Source of the DNA: RGIG1681 sp017467625
GTDB taxonomy: Bacteria > Bacillota > Clostridia > Christensenellales > UBA1242
NCBI GenBank assembly: GCA_017467625.1
Contig: JAFUSN010000004.1
Location: forward strand, 496,001-560,000
Direction of reading: 5' to 3'
DNA length: 64,000 bases
Position 1 is the first letter of the stretch, and each line of letters opens with the position of its first letter. The position numbers and the translations under genes were made by a program. The notes under the pieces were generated by a model. It did not search any database and was not told the DNA's origin. It saw only the letters and a program-made list of their open reading frames with translations. Shown piece by piece: positions 16,750-23,878 of this stretch.

Positions 16750-17331
16750 ATGGGATTTATGGATTGGCTCATGAAGGGCGTTGGTTTTGAATCGGAAGAA
16801 GTCTATGATAATTCCGTTGAGAAGCAAAAAAAGTATGAAGAGCGAAAAGCCCGTGAAGAAGAAAAAAGGCGCCAAAAAGAGGAGTATAAAGCAAGAAAAG
16901 CTCAAGAAAAAGCAGATAAAATTGCGAATAGGTATAAACTGAAACAAACCAAAGATGTTCAGCAAAAAGAAGAGGTTAGGGCAAATTCTTATGAGGAAAA
17001 TCCTGATCAATACAACACATCAAGAACCTATGATGCACCAGTAAATAATTATGGTGTAAATTCAACAAATGTTGGCGGATATGGAACAAAGAGTGTTGAG
17101 TTTGCTTATCCAACAAGGTTTGAAGAAGTTGAGGGAATTATAAATTTCTTAAAAGAAGGTGAATCTGTAATGCTCAACTTAACAAACATGAACCCAAGTG
17201 ATTCACAGCGTCTTTTAGATTGTGTTAGTGGTGCAATATTTGCATTAAATGGAAACATTCGTCGTGTTGATAACAACATTTTCTTATTAACACCAGAAGG
17301 ATTTAACATTAAAGTTCCTGAAAGGCAATAA
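16750..17331 (+). CDS. sepF: Cell division protein SepF
   Basis: FtsZ-binding membrane anchor of the Gram-positive divisome. 193 residues in the standard order: an N-terminal amphipathic membrane-binding helix (MGFMDWLMKGVGF), a charged low-complexity linker (residues 20-110, rich in Lys, Arg, Glu then Asn, Tyr, Gly), and the C-terminal SepF core (YPTRFEEVEGIINFLKEGESVMLNLTNMNPSDSQRLLDCVSGAIFALNG...IFLLTPEGF). The RBS GAGGAGG is strong. It is outside the usual ylm/ftsZ cluster and has its own promoter and terminator. Confidence 0.92.
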   Translation: MGFMDWLMKGVGFESEEVYDNSVEKQKKYEERKAREEEKRRQKEEYKARKAQEKADKIANRYKLKQTKDVQQKEEVRANSYEENPDQYNTSRTYDAPVNNYGVNSTNVGGYGTKSVEFAYPTRFEEVEGIINFLKEGESVMLNLTNMNPSDSQRLLDCVSGAIFALNGNIRRVDNNIFLLTPEGFNIKVPERQ

Positions 17332-17356
17332 AAAGAAGCTTTTAGCTTCTTTTTAT
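17331..17356 (+). terminator. Rho-independent terminator of sepF
   Basis: 10-bp stem AAAAGAAGCT/AGCTTCTTTT with a TTT loop and T tail. Confidence 0.85.
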
Positions 17357-17366
17357 TTTTGTTCGT

Positions 17367-17395
17367 TTGACATTATTTTGTTAAAATAATAAACT
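17367..17395 (+). promoter_or_regulatory. Promoter of the rpiB operon
   Basis: TTGACA, 17-bp spacer, TAAACT, 16 nt before the rpiB ATG. Confidence 0.7.
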
Positions 17396-17411
17396 TAAAA
17401 CAGGTGAAATT

Positions 17412-17891
17412 ATGTTTAAAAAATTTATAATAACTTATGACCATAGGGTTGCACAAAAATATATTGAAAAAATTAAGGAGATTTTAGGCTCTCATTCAAT
17501 TGAATTTGTTTGTGTTGATGATAATGGTGAGGCTAACGATTATCCACTTCTTGCAAAGCGTGCATTTGAAGTGTTTAAAAAAGAAAAGGCTGATGGAATG
17601 ATTCTTCTTTGTGGAACTGGAATTGGAATGAATGTGGTTGCAAACAAGTTTGATGGAATCAGAAGTGTTTTGGCAAATTCTGAAGCGGAGGCTTATTTTT
17701 CTAGACGTCATGAAAATGCAAATGCAATTGTGTTTGGTGCGGGTTATAGTGATGAAATTTATGAAGTCAAACTTTGCAGAAGAAAAATGGGTAGGATGCT
17801 TGAAACTTTTTTAGTAACTGATTTTGAAGGTGGTAGGCATGTAAGAAGGCTCAATCAAATCACAGAAATTGAAAACGAGGTTAAAAAGTAA
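17412..17891 (+). CDS. rpiB: Ribose-5-phosphate isomerase B (RpiB/LacAB family)
   Basis: Interconverts ribose 5-phosphate and ribulose 5-phosphate in the pentose phosphate pathway. 159 residues with CGTGIGM (catalytic Cys), NKFDGIRSVLANSEAEAYFSRRHENAN (catalytic-region His) and FEGGRHVRRLNQI at the C-terminus, all as in RpiB. The N-terminal substrate loop reads ITYDHR instead of the common GSDHAG, keeping only Asp-His; a related sugar isomerase (LacA/LacB or allose type) therefore remains possible. The stop overlaps the next gene's start by one base. RBS AGGTGA. Confidence 0.85.
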   Translation: MFKKFIITYDHRVAQKYIEKIKEILGSHSIEFVCVDDNGEANDYPLLAKRAFEVFKKEKADGMILLCGTGIGMNVVANKFDGIRSVLANSEAEAYFSRRHENANAIVFGAGYSDEIYEVKLCRRKMGRMLETFLVTDFEGGRHVRRLNQITEIENEVKK

Positions 17892-18730
17892 TGTCATTAA
17901 ACTCAAATGAAGATGTAAGTGTTAAGCGTGCGGTTTTGTCAGGACTTAAAGGTTTTTGCAAAATTTGCTTTGTGGTTATTGCAGTTTGGTTTTTTGCTGT
18001 TGCGTCACTCACGGTTCTTTTCCCTCGTGCTAGTGCAAAACTTTATAATTTTTTTGGATTAAAAAAAGCAGAGGAAAATTCACTTAATCGCATATATGAA
18101 AAATCGCAAAATTTATCTGACTTATACAATTTGGTTATTTTTGAAAGCAGCAGTTCAAATTTTGAACAAGAACTTAAATATTTAAATATACTAATTAGTG
18201 CTGAAAATTTTGATGACTTTGCAAACAAACTTGATTCATCATCAATAACTTCAACAACAAACAAATCATTAATTCCATACATTGCAAATGTAAAAAGTTA
18301 CCTTGCAAATCAAAAATTAAATTGTTTAATCAAATTAAATGAATCAAAAGAAAATGCATTAACTTTTGTTTATTCATCACTTGCGGGTGAATATTTAAAT
18401 GAATACACATTCACAACTTTTGTTGAATGGTTAAAATCATCAAACTTAACCAGCGCAGAAAAGGGAAGTGAAATTACAAAGTTTCTTGAAATGTTTGACT
18501 CAAGTGGAAAAACAACGGATGAACTTTTAAAAGAAAGGCTTTCAAATTTAAAAATCAAAGTTGATAGTGAAACAAATTTAAATTTGAAAATTATTGAATC
18601 ACATGCTCATATGACTCTTTGTAGGGGTAGGCTTGATGCATATATAATGGCAAACAAAAATGAATCAGAGATAAGCGAAGCTAGGGCGGCATACACCGAT
18701 TCTCTTCAAGCATATTCGTCGTTAATTTAA
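17891..18730 (+). CDS. Hypothetical single-pass membrane protein
   Basis: 279 residues, not recognised. One membrane segment near the N-terminus (residues 20-44, ICFVVIAVWFFAVASLTVLF) follows a short positively charged cytoplasmic end, so the rest is probably extracellular. That part is helical, Ser/Leu/Asn/Glu-rich and has no cysteine cluster or catalytic motif; it could be TPR-like but no repeat is convincing. It is translationally coupled to rpiB (one-base overlap), with no evident metabolic link. Confidence 0.65.
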   Translation: MSLNSNEDVSVKRAVLSGLKGFCKICFVVIAVWFFAVASLTVLFPRASAKLYNFFGLKKAEENSLNRIYEKSQNLSDLYNLVIFESSSSNFEQELKYLNILISAENFDDFANKLDSSSITSTTNKSLIPYIANVKSYLANQKLNCLIKLNESKENALTFVYSSLAGEYLNEYTFTTFVEWLKSSNLTSAEKGSEITKFLEMFDSSGKTTDELLKERLSNLKIKVDSETNLNLKIIESHAHMTLCRGRLDAYIMANKNESEISEARAAYTDSLQAYSSLI

Positions 18731-18732
18731 TA

Positions 18733-18753
18733 GTGTTATGACAAACATAACAC
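18733..18753. repeat. 21-bp palindromic element, copy 3
   Basis: GTGTTATG-ACAAA-CATAACAC, 2 nt after the preceding stop codon and between convergent genes, so this copy is not upstream of any gene. Confidence 0.6.
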
Positions 18754-18790
18754 CTTAAAAATTAAGCATTTACAGCAATTTTTGCAAAAT

Positions 18791-18820
18791 AAAAACACTT
18801 CCAAATTGGAAGTGTTTTTA
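18791..18820. terminator. Bidirectional terminator
   Basis: Stem AAAACACTTCCAA/TTGGAAGTGTTTT with T runs on both strands, between the 279-residue gene and the convergent glyQS. Confidence 0.85.
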
Positions 18821-18823
18821 TTG

Positions 18824-20200
18824 TTAAAACATAATTTTTTCTTCAACAAATTTAATTAGTTCATCAGGTGTCATTCTAACTTGTTCCATTGTGTCACGAT
18901 CACGAACAGTAACAGTTTCATTTTCCAAAGTGTCAAAGTCAATAGTAACTGCATAAGGTGTTCCAATTTGATCTTGTCTGCGATATCTTTTTCCAATTGA
19001 ACCTGCTTCATCATAAGTGCACATAAAGTGTTTTGAAAGTTTTTTGTAAATCTCTTTTGCTTTTTCGCTGAGGTTCTTTTGAAGTGGTAACACGGCAACT
19101 TTATATGGGCTGATAGCAGGGTGGAAGTGATAAACAATTCTTGTGTCACCACCTTCAAGTTCTTCTTCGTCATAAAATTCGCAAAGAACTGCAAGTGTAA
19201 GTCTGTCGGCTCCAATTGAATATTCAACATCATGAGGAATATATTTTTCATTTGTAACAGGATCAATATACATCATGTTTTTTCCTGAAAATTCTTGGTG
19301 ACGAGCAAGGTCATAATTTGTTCTATAATGAATTCCATTAAGTTCATTCCAGCCAAATGGATATTTAAAAATAATATCACATGCAGCTTTTGCGTAGTGA
19401 GCAAGTTTTTCATGATCTTTAAAGTTTAAATCATCTTTTTTAAATCCAAGATCCAAAAGGAAATCCATTGCAAGTTTTTTGTATTCAGCGTAATATTTAA
19501 AGCCTTCTTCTTCATTTTTGCAGAAGAATTGATGTTCCATTTGTTCAAATTCAATTGTTCTAAATGTGAAATTTCCAGGGGTAATTTCATTTCTAAAGGC
19601 TTTTCCAATTTGTCCAATTCCAAATGGAATTTTTGCTCTGGTTGTCCTTTGAACATTCATAAAGTTAACAAATTCACCTTGTGCTGTTTCTGGGCGAAGA
19701 TAAATAACATCATCTTTGTCTCCGGTAATATCACGGCTTGTTTGGAACATTAGGTGGAATTGTCTAATTGGTGTCCAGTTAAAGTTTCCGCAGGTAGGGC
19801 ATTTAACTTGATGCTCGTTGATATAATCTTGCATTTCTTCATTTGTCATTGCATCAACATCAACAGTTCCTTTTGAATGAGCTTCAATAAGTGAGTCTGC
19901 TCTCATTCTGGTTTTACAGCTTTTACAATCCATTTTTGGATCGGTGAATGAAGCAACATGTCCTGATGCCTCCCAAACTTTTGGATTCATCATAATTGCG
20001 GCGTCAACACCATAGCTGTTTTCTGATTCTTGAACAAATCTTTTCCACCAAACTTTTTTAATGTTGTTTTTAAGTTCAACACCAACAGGGCCATAGTCCC
20101 ATGTGTTTGCAAGTCCATCATAAATATCTGAACCAGGGTAAACAATTCCTGTGTTTTTGCAGTGGCTTACAAGTTTGTCCATTGTTAATTTTTCAAACAT
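18824..20200 (-). CDS. glyQS: Glycine-tRNA ligase, homodimeric type
   Basis: Class II aminoacyl-tRNA synthetase charging tRNA-Gly. 458 residues. Motifs: N-terminal YPGSDIYDGLANTWDYGPVGVELK, a zinc-binding insertion with four Cys (CKSC and CPTCG), motif 2 QIGKAFRNEITPGNFTFRTIEFEQME, and the C-terminal anticodon-binding domain (VAVLPLQKNLSEKAKEIY...). This single-chain alpha2 type is distinct from the alpha2beta2 GlyQ/GlyS. RBS AGGAG before the ATG. Expression is controlled by the T-box leader immediately upstream. Confidence 0.96.
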   Translation of the reverse strand: MFEKLTMDKLVSHCKNTGIVYPGSDIYDGLANTWDYGPVGVELKNNIKKVWWKRFVQESENSYGVDAAIMMNPKVWEASGHVASFTDPKMDCKSCKTRMRADSLIEAHSKGTVDVDAMTNEEMQDYINEHQVKCPTCGNFNWTPIRQFHLMFQTSRDITGDKDDVIYLRPETAQGEFVNFMNVQRTTRAKIPFGIGQIGKAFRNEITPGNFTFRTIEFEQMEHQFFCKNEEEGFKYYAEYKKLAMDFLLDLGFKKDDLNFKDHEKLAHYAKAACDIIFKYPFGWNELNGIHYRTNYDLARHQEFSGKNMMYIDPVTNEKYIPHDVEYSIGADRLTLAVLCEFYDEEELEGGDTRIVYHFHPAISPYKVAVLPLQKNLSEKAKEIYKKLSKHFMCTYDEAGSIGKRYRRQDQIGTPYAVTIDFDTLENETVTVRDRDTMEQVRMTPDELIKFVEEKIMF

Positions 20201-20212
20201 ATTTTTTCTCCT

Positions 20213-20446
20213 AAAACTTATTTTGTTTTGAAGCCCAAAACAAAAGGCCTAATCTTCGCTTGCAACAGTAATCTGCTACAAGGGACGAGAGATTAGACCC
20301 GTGGTTCCACCCTTATTAGTGCAAAAGCACTCACTCTTTTTATGTTTCGCTCCAAAGCGCCTTCATTTTGCGTCCACTTGCTTCATCACACCAATCGAAG
20401 CTCTCTTTAAGCAACTTTCAAAACTACTTTTCTTTTTCACAGCGTC
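20213..20446 (-). promoter_or_regulatory. T-box riboswitch leader of glyQS (Gly, GGC specifier)
   Basis: On the minus strand the leader carries the T-box sequence AGGGTGGAACCACGGG (about 20298-20313), whose bulge pairs with the acceptor end of uncharged tRNA. Downstream, GGTCTAATC (20299-20291) and GATTAGGCC (20254-20246) form the terminator stem followed by a T-rich stretch. In stem I the context ACGCAAAATGAAGGCGC matches the Bacillus glyQS specifier loop and places the GGC specifier at 20361-20359. Uncharged tRNA-Gly should stabilise the antiterminator and permit transcription. Confidence 0.92.
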
Positions 20447-20452
20447 AATAAC

Positions 20453-20481
20453 ATTATAGGTTTAGAAGTAAATTTTGTCAA
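20453..20481 (-). promoter_or_regulatory. Promoter of glyQS
   Basis: On the minus strand a perfect TTGACA (20481-20476), 17-bp spacer and perfect TATAAT (20458-20453), placing the start at about 20446. Confidence 0.85.
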
Positions 20482-20535
20482 TTAAATTTAAAATTTTAAT
20501 TATTGCAAAAAATGTTTTTAAGTGGCTTAAATTCG

Positions 20536-20565
20536 TTTACAACTCAATGTTTTTTTCAATATAAT
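20536..20565 (+). promoter_or_regulatory. Promoter of the ABC exporter genes
   Basis: TTTACA, 18-bp spacer, TATAAT, 22 nt before the ATG at 20588. Confidence 0.6.
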
Positions 20566-20587
20566 AAATAACGTTAAGGAGAGAACA

Positions 20588-21358
20588 ATGCTTGAACTCA
20601 AAAATATAAAAAAATATTATGAAATGGGTGATAATGTTGTCAAAGCACTTGATGATGTTTCACTCACAGTAAATGATGGTGAATTTGTAACCATCATTGG
20701 TCCATCTGGTTCAGGAAAATCAACAATGATGAACATAATTGGTGCGCTTGATGTTGCAACATCTGGCGAATATTTCATTGATGGTGTTGAGGTTTCAAAA
20801 TATTCTGAAAATCAACTTGCAAGTCTCAGAAATAAAACAATGGGCTTTATTTTTCAGGGCTTCAATTTGCTTCAAAATTTGAATGCTTTTGAAAATGTTG
20901 AACTTCCAATGATTTACCAAGGCGTTCCAATGGCTGAAAGGAAAAAACGTGCCATTGCCGCTCTTGAAATGGTTGGAATGAAAGAAAGAATGAAGCATAG
21001 GCCAAGTGAGCTTTCTGGTGGTCAACAACAGCGTGTTGCAATTGCAAGAGCTCTTGCAACAAAGCCACAGTGCATTTTGGCTGATGAACCTACTGGAAAT
21101 TTGGATTCTGCAACAGGTGAAGAAATTATGAATATACTTCATAATCTCAATAAAAATGGAACCACAGTAATCATAATAACTCACAATGATGACATTGCAA
21201 GTGAATCAAGAAGGGTTGTTAGAATTTACGATGGAAAAATTGCTTCTGATGAAATCAATGAAAATATTCCAGATAATAGGGAACTAGTTAATCCGGTTAA
21301 ACTTTACGAAGAAACGGTTGAAGTTGATAAATTGAATGAAGATAAGGAGGGCGTGTAA
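20588..21358 (+). CDS. MacB/LolD-type ABC transporter ATP-binding protein
   Basis: 256 residues with Walker A GPSGSGKS, Q-loop FIFQGFNLL, signature LSGGQQQR, Walker B CILADEPTGNLD and H-loop ITHND. The long Q-loop block NLLQNLNAFENVELPMIYQGVP is typical of MacB/LolD/FtsE-like ATPases that drive mechanotransmission rather than substrate passage through the membrane. RBS AAGGAGAG. It is joined directly to the permease gene (start immediately after the stop). Likely roles: export of peptides or antibiotics, or lipoprotein handling at the membrane; the substrate is not visible. Confidence 0.93.
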   Translation: MLELKNIKKYYEMGDNVVKALDDVSLTVNDGEFVTIIGPSGSGKSTMMNIIGALDVATSGEYFIDGVEVSKYSENQLASLRNKTMGFIFQGFNLLQNLNAFENVELPMIYQGVPMAERKKRAIAALEMVGMKERMKHRPSELSGGQQQRVAIARALATKPQCILADEPTGNLDSATGEEIMNILHNLNKNGTTVIIITHNDDIASESRRVVRIYDGKIASDEINENIPDNRELVNPVKLYEETVEVDKLNEDKEGV

Positions 21359-23101
21359 ATGCATATTGGTCAAGCCATAAAAATGGCATTTAAATCTCTC
21401 TGGACAAACAAACTTCGCTCGTTTCTAACAATGCTTGGAATCATTATTGGTGTTGTAACAGTAACGCTTTTAACAACCGTTGCTCAAGGTGTTTCAGATG
21501 CCGTTGTTTCATCAATTCGCTCTCAAAGCACTCTTTCAATAATAATGAACACGTCAAATAAAATGACATATTCATCATTATCCAATGTTTTGAAAAGCCA
21601 ACAACCAAATAAAGCAGATGACAATTACTATGAATATTCAATGATATTAAACTCAAGTGTAATTTATTCTGATGAAATTGCAGGTCTTGATACTTCAAGA
21701 AAATACACATTAAATGAAGTTAAAGATTATATAAGGCAGGAGAGTATTTTGAGTGAAGAGTATTCCACTGAAAAATATAATTCACTTACAGATATTCAAA
21801 AAATTGTTTATATGACTCAACTTGCAAAAAAGAGGGCAAGAGCCATTTCAACTTCGGTTTATGCAGTTGATAAAAACTTTACTGATGTTTATGATTTGAC
21901 TTTTGATGGAAAATTTCCAGAAAATACTGACGAAATCATTGTGGATGAAATATTTAAAACTTCGTTTTATGGTGAAGATATAAAAAATTCAGATGTAATT
22001 GGCTCAAAGGTTATCTTTGGTTCAAAGTATTACACTGAATTAAAGTTAAACTTTAATGAAGATATATCAGCCAGTGAATTAGAAAAAGTTTGTGAATATA
22101 TAACAGGAAACTACGAAATAACAGTAGGCGAGGATACGAAGAATGTTGGATTGTATTTCACAATAATTCCAAATGATGATGAAAGTCTTTATACTTATGA
22201 TGCTGCTTCACATTTGATGACGGTTAATGTTGAATATTTCACAACTATGAAAAGTGAGGAGTTAAACACGCAAAAATTTATTGCTTGTACAGAAGTAAAT
22301 GGTAAATTTTCAGATGTAAATCCAATCACAATAACAGATTATTTTGATTTTTCTGCTTCAAAGTTATACACAGTTGTAGGTGTGCTTACAGGTGATAATT
22401 CGCTTTTCACCGGCATGGCAACAACTTCTGGTCAATCTGAAAATTCATTGTCTAGTGTAATGTTTTCAAGTAGGAAGGGCGAGTGTTATATGCTTCTTGA
22501 TAATTCAAATCTTTCTCCACTCGGGCAAACTTCAACTGAAGTAAATAATACAATTGTAAACTATGCATATCTTCGTTACAAAACAGAAGATGTGATGACG
22601 GATAGCACAAGCAATTTAACTGTTGCAATGATACAAGCTGGTTATGGTTATATGACGGATTTCATGATTATTTCGCTTAATTCTGTTGCAAAAATCATTG
22701 CACAAGTTATGAGCATTTTAACCACAATGCTCACTGTAATTGCAGTAATTTCACTTATTGTTGGTGGAATTGGAATCATGAACATAATGCTTGTTGCGGT
22801 GACGGAACGAACAAGGGAAATTGGTGTCAGGAAGGCAATTGGTGCAAAACGGGCTTCAATACTAATGCAATTTTTAATAGAAGCATTAATGCTTTCACTT
22901 ATTGGTGGGCTTATTGGTCTTGGAATTTCGGCAATAGGAACAGCAATAATCGGTCATGTGATGGGATTTGCAATGAACATTCCTCTTTGGGTAATAGCCA
23001 TGAGTTTGGGCTTCTGCACAGCAATTGGTCTCATTTTTGGAATGTTCCCAGCTGTAAAAGCAAGCCACATGCAGCCAATTGATGCACTTCGTCGTGAATA
23101 A
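21359..23101 (+). CDS. MacB-like ABC transporter permease (FtsX family)
   Basis: 580 residues. An N-terminal helix with LRSFLTMLGIIIGVVTV, then a large extracytoplasmic domain (about residues 55-440), then three C-terminal helices with the family motif ERTREIGVRKAIGAKR between the first two. This is the standard MacB topology (four helices). The extracytoplasmic domain is about twice the length of many MacB periplasmic domains and Ser/Thr/Asn/Tyr-rich. It works with the ATPase encoded just upstream. No membrane-fusion protein gene is adjacent, consistent with a monoderm. Confidence 0.9.
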   Translation: MHIGQAIKMAFKSLWTNKLRSFLTMLGIIIGVVTVTLLTTVAQGVSDAVVSSIRSQSTLSIIMNTSNKMTYSSLSNVLKSQQPNKADDNYYEYSMILNSSVIYSDEIAGLDTSRKYTLNEVKDYIRQESILSEEYSTEKYNSLTDIQKIVYMTQLAKKRARAISTSVYAVDKNFTDVYDLTFDGKFPENTDEIIVDEIFKTSFYGEDIKNSDVIGSKVIFGSKYYTELKLNFNEDISASELEKVCEYITGNYEITVGEDTKNVGLYFTIIPNDDESLYTYDAASHLMTVNVEYFTTMKSEELNTQKFIACTEVNGKFSDVNPITITDYFDFSASKLYTVVGVLTGDNSLFTGMATTSGQSENSLSSVMFSSRKGECYMLLDNSNLSPLGQTSTEVNNTIVNYAYLRYKTEDVMTDSTSNLTVAMIQAGYGYMTDFMIISLNSVAKIIAQVMSILTTMLTVIAVISLIVGGIGIMNIMLVAVTERTREIGVRKAIGAKRASILMQFLIEALMLSLIGGLIGLGISAIGTAIIGHVMGFAMNIPLWVIAMSLGFCTAIGLIFGMFPAVKASHMQPIDALRRE

Positions 23102-23128
23102 AAACAGCTCTATTTTGAGCTGTTTTTT
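23099..23128 (+). terminator. Rho-independent terminator
   Basis: Stem AAAACAGCTC/GAGCTGTTTT with a 6-nt loop and a T run. It also overlaps the 3' end of the small minus-strand gene. Confidence 0.85.
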
Positions 23129-23343
23129 TGATTTAAAATATAATCAACTAAGTTTAAATTATCTAGTTTTTGTTTTTTTAAATATAATAATTTTAATTCT
23201 TGAAATATTTGTATTTGTTTATATGTAAAGATTTGTTGTAACTCACACTCAAGTTTGATTATTTCTTTTTCTATTTCACTAGTATTATAAAAGATAATTT
23301 GTTCGTTGTAATAATTTTCTAACAATTCTTCATTTTTTCTCAT
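23110..23343 (-). CDS. Small helical protein, function unknown
   Basis: 77 residues, rich in Leu, Ile, Glu, Lys, Gln and Tyr with a heptad-like pattern; probably one long helix or helical hairpin. No signal peptide or known domain. It is likely real because a very good promoter (TTGACA-17-TAATAT) ends exactly 6 nt before its ATG on the minus strand, which predicts a leaderless mRNA. It diverges from the XRE regulator gene 107 bp away, the arrangement of a regulator and its target. Confidence 0.55.
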   Translation of the reverse strand: MRKNEELLENYYNEQIIFYNTSEIEKEIIKLECELQQIFTYKQIQIFQELKLLYLKKQKLDNLNLVDYILNQKNSSK

Positions 23344-23349
23344 ATATTA

Positions 23350-23378
23350 ATATTATTAACTTTTTTGTTAAATGTCAA
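23350..23378 (-). promoter_or_regulatory. Promoter of the 77-residue gene, leaderless arrangement
   Basis: On the minus strand TTGACA (23378-23373), 17-bp spacer, TAATAT (23355-23350), then 6 nt and the start codon. Confidence 0.75.
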
Positions 23379-23424
23379 CCAATTAGGTGGTTTTAATTCA
23401 ACCTAGAATATATTCACATTATTG

Positions 23425-23447
23425 GTACACTACTAATAGAGGTGTAC
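23425..23447. promoter_or_regulatory. Inverted repeat, candidate operator
   Basis: GTACAC (23425-23430) and GTGTAC (23442-23447) are perfect inverted halves 11 nt apart. The right half overlaps the RBS of the XRE gene. Autoregulation by the XRE protein is inference. Confidence 0.4.
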
Positions 23448-23450
23448 AGA

Positions 23451-23690
23451 ATGAATTTAAGTGAAGCGGTTGCTAAAAGAACAAATGAATTGTTGATAAA
23501 GAATAACATGTCGCAATATAAATTAATTAAAATAACATGTTTAGATAAAACTACAATTCAGTCCATATTAAAAAATAAAACTAAGGATATAAAACTTTCC
23601 ACGGTATTTTTAATTGCAGATGCTTTTAATATGACTATAAGTGAATTTACAAATGTACCATACTTTGAAAAAATCAATATTGAATTATAA
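23451..23690 (+). CDS. XRE-family helix-turn-helix regulator
   Basis: 79 residues: a single Cro/C1-type HTH domain (LSEAVAKRTNELLIKNNMSQ, YKLIKITCLDKTTIQSILKNKTKDI, LSTVFLIADAFNMTISEF). DNA-binding repressor, probably dimeric. The ATG at 23451 is chosen with AGAGGTG 7 nt upstream; the in-frame GTG at 23442 lies within that RBS. It diverges from the 77-residue gene and an inverted repeat covers its own start, suggesting it controls itself and perhaps its neighbour. Confidence 0.8.
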   Translation: MNLSEAVAKRTNELLIKNNMSQYKLIKITCLDKTTIQSILKNKTKDIKLSTVFLIADAFNMTISEFTNVPYFEKINIEL

Positions 23691-23716
23691 TTTTCATTAT
23701 GGTATGTCACCAAAAC

Positions 23717-23745
23717 TTGAAAACGCACTTTATGTATGTTAAACT
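23717..23745 (+). promoter_or_regulatory. Promoter of candidate small RNA
   Basis: TTGAAA, 17-bp spacer, TAAACT. The predicted start is about 23752, with no open reading frame before the terminator at 23792-23825. Confidence 0.5.
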
Positions 23746-23751
23746 AAGTTT

Positions 23752-23825
23752 GTGCGAAGGGGCGGAAGGTTAGGTGCAGGGAAGGAAACCAAAAAAGAGC
23801 GTAAGTTAGGCTCTTTTTATTTTTA
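23752..23825 (+). ncRNA. Candidate small RNA (about 70 nt)
   Basis: A compact unit with promoter, purine-rich body (GGGGCGGAAGG, GCAGGGAAGG) and a strong intrinsic terminator (stem AAAAAGAGC/GCTCTTTTT, 23792-23818, T-rich tail). The body has multiple GGAAGG/GGGAAGG blocks and a possible GGTT/AACC closing helix at 23768-23790. It cannot be the uvrB leader because uvrB has its own promoter downstream of the terminator. No known RNA family was recognised. Confidence 0.45.
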
Positions 23826-23843
23826 TTAATGTGCAATTTGTAA

Positions 23844-23872
23844 TTGTAAATTTTTTAGTTATTGGTTATAAT
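23844..23872 (+). promoter_or_regulatory. Promoter of uvrB, leaderless arrangement
   Basis: TTGTAA, 17-bp spacer, TATAAT, then 6 nt (AAACAT) and the uvrB ATG; no Shine-Dalgarno. No LexA-type (GAAC-N4-GTTC) box is seen. Confidence 0.7.
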
Positions 23873-23878
23873 AAACAT

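Noticed and set aside
20213..20446. Possible independent small RNA upstream of glyQS
   Set aside because: All conserved T-box elements are present, so it is a cis-acting leader.
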